From: JAENVT01 sp039931555
Lineage (GTDB): Bacteria; Actinomycetota; Acidimicrobiia; Acidimicrobiales; Ilumatobacteraceae
Reading direction: 5' to 3'
Length of the DNA: 64,000 bases
NCBI GenBank assembly: GCA_039931555.1
Contig: JBDTRP010000078.1
Span: forward strand, 1-64,000
Part shown: piece by piece, positions 59,667 to 64,000 of the stretch
Numbering within the stretch: the stretch's first letter is position 1
How the letters are laid out: every line of letters starts with the position of its first letter
Notes under the pieces: model-generated
Database searches by the model: none
Seen by the model: the letters and a program-made list of their open reading frames with translations, nothing else
Told to the model about the DNA's origin: nothing
Made by a program: the position numbers and the translations under genes

Positions 59667-60947
59667 ATGGAACGCAGCGACGACGGTCCGTCACAGAGGC
59701 GCGACATTGCCATGGCGACATGGGGGCTGTTCGTCGGCCTGGCGCTGTTGCTGCTGGCCGCCGGGTTGTTCGGAACGCTGCTGGGTGTGCGCTCGGAGCT
59801 GATCAAGTTGCCGACGGCCGTCAGCAGCCTGATCAGCGCCTCGTACTACGGCGGGTTCCTCGTGGGCTCGCGCGTGGCCCTGTCGGCACTCGGGCGGGTC
59901 GGCCACATCCGCGTCTATGCGGCGCTGGCGTCGTTGCTGTCGGCGGCCATGCTCACCGTCGGCCTCACCGAGTCGGCGCCGGCGTGGGCCTGGCTGCGGT
60001 TCGTGACCGGACTCTGTCTGGCGGGTCAGTACGTGGTTGCCGAATCGTGGCTCAACAACCTGGCGACGAACGAGAACCGTGGGCGCCTGCTGGCCATCTA
60101 CGCAGTCGTCACCTCGGGAGCGTTCGGCATCGGTCAGGTCCTCCTGTTCGCCATCGACGCTCGAGTCATCACCGGGTTCGCGATCGCCAGCATCATCACC
60201 TCGCTCGCCGTTGCTCCGGTCGCCCTGTCGGAGGACGCGGTGCCGCCGGGTGTGGTCGAGCGCGAGCACATCTCGTTGCGTGACCTCGCCCGACTGGTGC
60301 CAACCGGGGTCTTCTCGTGCCTGCTGGTCGGCATGGCCCACGGCGCGCTGACCGGCATGGCCGCGATCTACGCGACTCGGGTCGGTCTGTCGATCGGTCA
60401 CATCGGCCTGTTCGTGGCCGCACCCAACATCGGCGGCATGTTGTTGCACTGGCCGGTGTCCGCGGCGAGCGACGACATCGACCGCCGGGCCGTCGGCTTC
60501 GCTGCGTCGATCGGTGCCATCGGCGCCGCCGTGCTGTTGCTACTCGGCCCGTCGAGCAGTCCGATGGCGGTGCTGCTGATCGCCGCGCTCGGCGGCTTTA
60601 GTTATCCCCTCTATTCGATCGCCGCGGCATACACGAACGACTGGATCGAACCGCGGCACGTCAATGCGGCTGCCTCGCAACTCGTCACTCTCTACGGGCT
60701 TGGCGCAGTCGTCGGGCCGTTCGTCGCCGCCGGCTTGATGATCGTCGGCGGCCCCAAGGGCTTCTTCTGGGCGGCGATCGTGCTGCACGCGCTCCTGGCA
60801 ACGTTCTTCGTCTACCGCATGAAGGCGTGGCGCGCGCCGTTGGCGAAGCGACCGTGGCGTGAGGTGTCGCTACCGGCGCGAGCGTTCTTCGTGCCAGCGA
60901 CGGTGGTCGCCATGGGCCGCCGCTATCGCAGCAAGCGCCCCCGCTGA
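59667..60947 (+). CDS. MFS transporter
   Basis: A 426-residue membrane protein from ATG 59667 with a G-rich stretch upstream. Twelve hydrophobic segments can be counted, beginning ATWGLFVGLALLLLAAGLFG. After helix 2 comes GRVGHIRVYAALASLLSA, in the position of the family's A loop, and ESWLNNLATNENRGRLLAIY is strongly conserved among YcaD-like members. The sugar or amine specificity is not visible. It is divergent from the saccharopine dehydrogenase-like gene with about 61 bases between starts. Confidence 0.88.
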   Translation: MERSDDGPSQRRDIAMATWGLFVGLALLLLAAGLFGTLLGVRSELIKLPTAVSSLISASYYGGFLVGSRVALSALGRVGHIRVYAALASLLSAAMLTVGLTESAPAWAWLRFVTGLCLAGQYVVAESWLNNLATNENRGRLLAIYAVVTSGAFGIGQVLLFAIDARVITGFAIASIITSLAVAPVALSEDAVPPGVVEREHISLRDLARLVPTGVFSCLLVGMAHGALTGMAAIYATRVGLSIGHIGLFVAAPNIGGMLLHWPVSAASDDIDRRAVGFAASIGAIGAAVLLLLGPSSSPMAVLLIAALGGFSYPLYSIAAAYTNDWIEPRHVNAAASQLVTLYGLGAVVGPFVAAGLMIVGGPKGFFWAAIVLHALLATFFVYRMKAWRAPLAKRPWREVSLPARAFFVPATVVAMGRRYRSKRPR

Positions 60948-60961
60948 ACGATTGGGGCGGC

Positions 60962-61858
60962 TCAACCCGAGATCGCACTGATCTGGGCGTCGAAACCCGC
61001 TGTCGACATCAAGGCCTTGCAGCGTTCGAAGCGTCCGACGGCGTAGGCCCAGAAGTCGTCGGCCGGGTTGCCGTTCACATGTTGGATGACGCCCCACAAC
61101 GTCCAGAGCAGATCGCACAGGGCCTTGTAGGCAACCATGCGGCCGCACTGGTCGGCCGGCGGGTCACCATCGAAGTAGGCGCGCAGCAACGCGTCGTCCT
61201 GGACGGGCCCGAACTCACCTTCGACCGACAGATCGCCGAGATCCCACATCGGGTCGTTGTTGCCCGCGTACTCGTAGTCGATGATCCACATCCGCGCACC
61301 GGTGTCGAGGAAGTTCTCGCACAGCGGGTCGCAGTGGCACGGAACGAGGGGAGCGGGCACCGCCTCGAGCGCGGCGCGCACGACCTCGGCCTGGCGCTGC
61401 ACGTCGTCGTAGCCCTCGGGAAGGGTCGCACCCTTGGATGCCAGCAGTGCCTTGTACTCATCGATCATCGGGAACAGAGCGAAGTCGGTGGCGAACAGAG
61501 CCGCGGTCGTGTGCAGTCGACGGAAGGCGTGGCCGGCGCGCCCTACCGCGCCGAGATCACGGAACTGCTCGGCGTTCATCGTCGCCGCGCCATCGATGAA
61601 CCGTGTGACCATCAGCCCGTCGGTCGCGTCGAAGAAGATCACCTCGGCGTTGACTCCTGCGGTCGCTGCCGACCGAGCCGCGACCTCCTCGTCGACACGG
61701 TTGATGTACTCGCCGGTGCCCTCGCCGGGGATCCGCAGCACATACCGATCGTCACCGATCGCGACGAGATGGTTGACGTTGGTGAGCCCGGCAAGCCGGG
61801 AAGTCGTCGCCTCGGCAGGGAGCCCAGCACGTGTCAGGTGGTCAGAGAGCTCGCTCAC
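60962..61858 (-). CDS. Choline kinase-like/APH phosphotransferase
   Basis: A 298-residue kinase from GTG 61858. The N-terminal lobe has RLAGLTNVNHLVAIGDDRYV and LRIPGEG. The catalytic loop is VPCHCDPLCENFL (HxDxxxxN form), and WIIDYEYAGNNDPMWDLGDL carries the magnesium aspartate. These features match LicA/choline kinases more than antibiotic kinases. Its location near betaine-related genes would suit phosphorylation of choline or ethanolamine, but that is inference. It converges with the MFS gene (14-base gap). Confidence 0.85.
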   Translation of the reverse strand: MSELSDHLTRAGLPAEATTSRLAGLTNVNHLVAIGDDRYVLRIPGEGTGEYINRVDEEVAARSAATAGVNAEVIFFDATDGLMVTRFIDGAATMNAEQFRDLGAVGRAGHAFRRLHTTAALFATDFALFPMIDEYKALLASKGATLPEGYDDVQRQAEVVRAALEAVPAPLVPCHCDPLCENFLDTGARMWIIDYEYAGNNDPMWDLGDLSVEGEFGPVQDDALLRAYFDGDPPADQCGRMVAYKALCDLLWTLWGVIQHVNGNPADDFWAYAVGRFERCKALMSTAGFDAQISAISG

Positions 61859-61881
61859 AGCGTCATCGTGCCACGGCCCGA

Positions 61882-61976
61882 GTGGAGTGTCTCGTGTTCA
61901 CCTGGGTGCGCCAGAACACTCCACAGCGACCCTGTGGAGTACTTGAGGCCCACCTGGGTGCGCCAGAACACTCCAC
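61882..61976. repeat. Tandem pair of palindromic elements, family B copies 2 and 3
   Basis: Copy 2 has arms GTGGAGTGT (61882-61890) and ACACTCCAC (61916-61924). Copy 3 has arms GTGGAGT (61934-61940) and ACTCCAC (61970-61976). Both loops end with CCTGGGTGCGCCAGAA; the copy at 58415 has the related CCTGGGTGCCTTGAA. They fill the gap between the kinase gene start and the end of the last dehydrogenase gene. Confidence 0.85.
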
Positions 61977-61983
61977 CGGGGCA

Positions 61984-64000
61984 CTACGCCTTCAGTCTCA
62001 GGTTCTTAGGATCGTAGACGGCGCCGTCGTGGCGGGTCGCGGGGATTGGCTCGCCGTAGACCTCGATCACGAAGTCGGTGCGATCGGCCAGTTCGATCGG
62101 GAGGTACCCGTTGGCGATCGGCTTGCCGTTGGTGTGGCCGAAGTTGGCGCTGGTTGTGAAGCCGACGACCTCTCCATCGGCGATGATCGCCTCGCCGCTG
62201 ACCGGGTAGGCCATCTCCTCGAGCGTGAACGTGCACAACTGGCGATTGATACCGGCCTCGCGTTGCGCTTCCAGCGCAGCACGACCACAGAAGTCTCCGG
62301 CACGCATGTTGACCCGCCAGCTCAGCCCGGCCTCCCAAGGCGTCGTGTCGGGAGTGATGTCGGTCGACCAGTAGAGGTAGCCCTTCTCCATTCGCAGCGT
62401 GTCGATCGCCCGGTAGCCGACGTTGGCGATGTCGTAGGCACGGCCCGCCTGTTGCAGCAGTTCGTACAGGTGCGCGGCGTACGACGTGGGCACGTGGAGC
62501 TCCCATCCCAACTCGCCGACGTAACCGATGCGCATGGCCAGCACCGGCGCCGAACCGATGGTGATCTCTCGAGCGGTCGCATACCGCAGCGCCTCGTTCG
62601 ACACGTCGTCCTCGCTGACTGCTTGCAGCACCTCGCGCGCCATCGGGCCGCACAGGTTGATCACCGCGTTGGCCGAGGTGAGGTCGCGGATCTGCACACT
62701 GGCGTCGTCGGGTGCGTTCGAGCGGATCCAGCCCATGTCGTGGGCACCGAACGCCGAACCAGTGACCACGTACCAGTGCTGCTCGCCGAGACGAGTCATC
62801 GTCAGGTCGCACTCGATGCCGCCGCTGATGTTGCAGAGCTGGGTGTACGTCACCGTGCCGGCAGGCTTGTCCATGTCGGCCACCGACAGCCATTGTACGG
62901 CTTCGAGCGCACCGGGCCCGGTGATCTCGAACTTGGCGAACGACGTCTGATCGATCAAGGCAACTCGTTCGCGCACGGCGCGATGCTCGTCGGCCACGTG
63001 AGGGAACCAGTTCGGCGCGGCGAACGACGGCCGATCGACGGGCTCGACACCGGCCGGCGCGAACCAGTTGGGCCGTTCCCATCCGCCGCGTGACCCGAAC
63101 ACCGCGCCCTGCGCGCCCAGTGCGTCGTGCAACGGGCTGCGTTTCACGCCGCGTGCCGTCACGTGCTCGCTGCCCGGTGCCGCCAGCTTGTAGTGGTGGG
63201 CGTACAGCTCGACCATGCGCGAGCCCATGAAGTGATGTGTCGTGTGATGGAACGCGAAGCGGCGCACGTCGAGCGGCCACAGGTCGAGCGATGGGCGGCC
63301 CTCCAAGATCCACTCCGCCATCATCTTCCCGGCGCCTCCACCGGCGGCGATGCCGTACAGGAACCCGGTGGCGACGTAGTAGTTGTCGAGCTCGGGCACC
63401 TTGCCCATCACGAAATCGGCGTCTGCCGAGTAAGGGATCGGGCCGTTGATCATCGTGCGGATCCCGGCTTGTTCGATCACTGGCGTGCGTTGCGCAGCCA
63501 GGGTGGCCAGTTGCTCGAAGCGATCGAAGTTCGGCTCCAGCAACTGTCGCTGGAACGGTGTCGGTACTCCGTCGTGACCGAACGGCAGCGTGTCGGGCTC
63601 GTACCCACCGATCAGCAGCCCCGGCCCATCGGGCTTGTAGTAGACGAGCAGATCGGGGTCACGCATCGTCGGCATCTCGCGCAGTTCGGCTGGCGTGAAG
63701 CCGGCGATCGGCCCGGTCAGCACGTACTGGTGCTCGACCGCGACCGCCGGGATGCGGACGCCCGCCATCCGCCCGATCTCCATGCCCCACATGCCGGCCG
63801 CATTGACGACCATCTCGCAGGCGATGTCGCCCTGATCGGTGTGCACCGTCGTTGCGCGTCGGCCGTCGACGGTGATCGATGTGACCTTGGTTCGCTCGCA
63901 GATGCGGGCGTTGCGCATGCGCGCACCCTTGGCGATCGCTTGGGTGACGCTGGCCGGATCGATGTACCCATCGGTCGGCAGGAACGCCGCGGCCAGCACG
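61984..64000 (-). CDS. FAD-dependent oxidoreductase fused to GcvT, N-terminus outside window
   Basis: About 671 residues are visible; the frame continues past the window edge, so the N-terminal FAD loop is missing. LPTDGYIDPASVTQAIAKGA near the visible start is the typical DAO-type substrate-side motif, then TMINGPIPYSADADFVMGK and TGFLYGIAAGGGAGKMMAEW. The C-terminal half is GcvT-like: RERVALIDQTSFAKFEITGP, YVGELGWELHVPTSYAAHLY and WEAGLSWRVNMRAGDFCGRA. It is a second dimethylglycine/sarcosine dehydrogenase-type enzyme, clearly different in sequence from the one at 54063, so the two probably oxidise different N-methyl substrates. Confidence 0.85.
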   Translation of the reverse strand, partial: VLAAAFLPTDGYIDPASVTQAIAKGARMRNARICERTKVTSITVDGRRATTVHTDQGDIACEMVVNAAGMWGMEIGRMAGVRIPAVAVEHQYVLTGPIAGFTPAELREMPTMRDPDLLVYYKPDGPGLLIGGYEPDTLPFGHDGVPTPFQRQLLEPNFDRFEQLATLAAQRTPVIEQAGIRTMINGPIPYSADADFVMGKVPELDNYYVATGFLYGIAAGGGAGKMMAEWILEGRPSLDLWPLDVRRFAFHHTTHHFMGSRMVELYAHHYKLAAPGSEHVTARGVKRSPLHDALGAQGAVFGSRGGWERPNWFAPAGVEPVDRPSFAAPNWFPHVADEHRAVRERVALIDQTSFAKFEITGPGALEAVQWLSVADMDKPAGTVTYTQLCNISGGIECDLTMTRLGEQHWYVVTGSAFGAHDMGWIRSNAPDDASVQIRDLTSANAVINLCGPMAREVLQAVSEDDVSNEALRYATAREITIGSAPVLAMRIGYVGELGWELHVPTSYAAHLYELLQQAGRAYDIANVGYRAIDTLRMEKGYLYWSTDITPDTTPWEAGLSWRVNMRAGDFCGRAALEAQREAGINRQLCTFTLEEMAYPVSGEAIIADGEVVGFTTSANFGHTNGKPIANGYLPIELADRTDFVIEVYGEPIPATRHDGAVYDPKNLRLKA

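Noticed and set aside
1..64000. Prophage, integrative element or biosynthetic island
   Set aside because: No integrase, transposase, phage structural genes, tRNA attachment site or large change in base composition; most genes are core metabolism or pili.

Overview
The window is high-GC DNA in which almost every base is coding. Genes are short-spaced, often overlap by 1 to 4 bases, use GTG starts freely, and often lack a clear ribosome binding site. The mix of families (DUF3097, DUF2510, DUF4349, K+-independent H+-pyrophosphatase, actinobacterial-style sdhCAB, a type IV pilus set without a secretin gene in view) suggests an actinobacterium, most likely of the Acidimicrobiia/Ilumatobacter type. 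That placement is inference. I saw no rRNA, tRNA, integrase, transposase or CRISPR array, so this looks like ordinary chromosome.

Layout. 1-2.5 kb: a leftward sigma factor - yaaA - DUF445 group, divergent from a Crp/Fnr regulator with a perfect palindrome between them. 2.6-10.5 kb: pcrA helicase, small membrane and flavodoxin-like proteins, a stand-alone B12-binding domain joined to sucCD, and an AbiEi/DUF559 protein. 10.6-25.6 kb: housekeeping genes (purH, metF, mdh, purine nucleoside phosphorylase, Fpg/Nei glycosylase, PPK2, DedA, hppA). 25.7-29.2 kb: sdhCAB. 29.4-38 kb: GH2 glycosidase, a MoxR-type AAA ATPase and its likely VWA partner, separated by a leftward cyclase - GH1-like - xylA operon. 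38.2-39.8 kb: three overlapping genes that look like a split sigma-like regulator. 39.8-50.9 kb: a type IV pilus locus, leftward pilV/W/X-like - pilB - pilT - pilC and rightward pilM(N) - pilO - pilA. 51-64 kb: a vapB gene with a vapC remnant, then a probable methylated-amine (glycine betaine/dimethylglycine/sarcosine) catabolic region: Rieske oxygenase, FkbM methyltransferase, GntR regulator, two FAD-GcvT dehydrogenases, etfBA, a saccharopine-dehydrogenase-like protein, an MFS transporter and a choline-kinase-like protein.

How the genes fit together. mdh, sucCD and sdhCAB cover half of the TCA cycle, and the B12-binding domain beside sucCD suggests entry from methylmalonyl-CoA. The GcvT-fused dehydrogenases would pass one-carbon units to tetrahydrofolate and electrons to the ETF encoded next to one of them; metF would use the resulting methylene-THF.

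The least explained feature is a set of short intergenic palindromes. At least four sequence families (5.8/38.0 kb; 21.7 kb; 29.3/53.2 kb; 58.4/61.9 kb) share one design: 8-14 base arms around a loop of roughly 20-25 bases, often in tandem pairs, and three of the families carry GCGCCAG. No gene-free stretch exceeds 300 bases; the longest, 29203-29431, holds such a pair plus a gene remnant.
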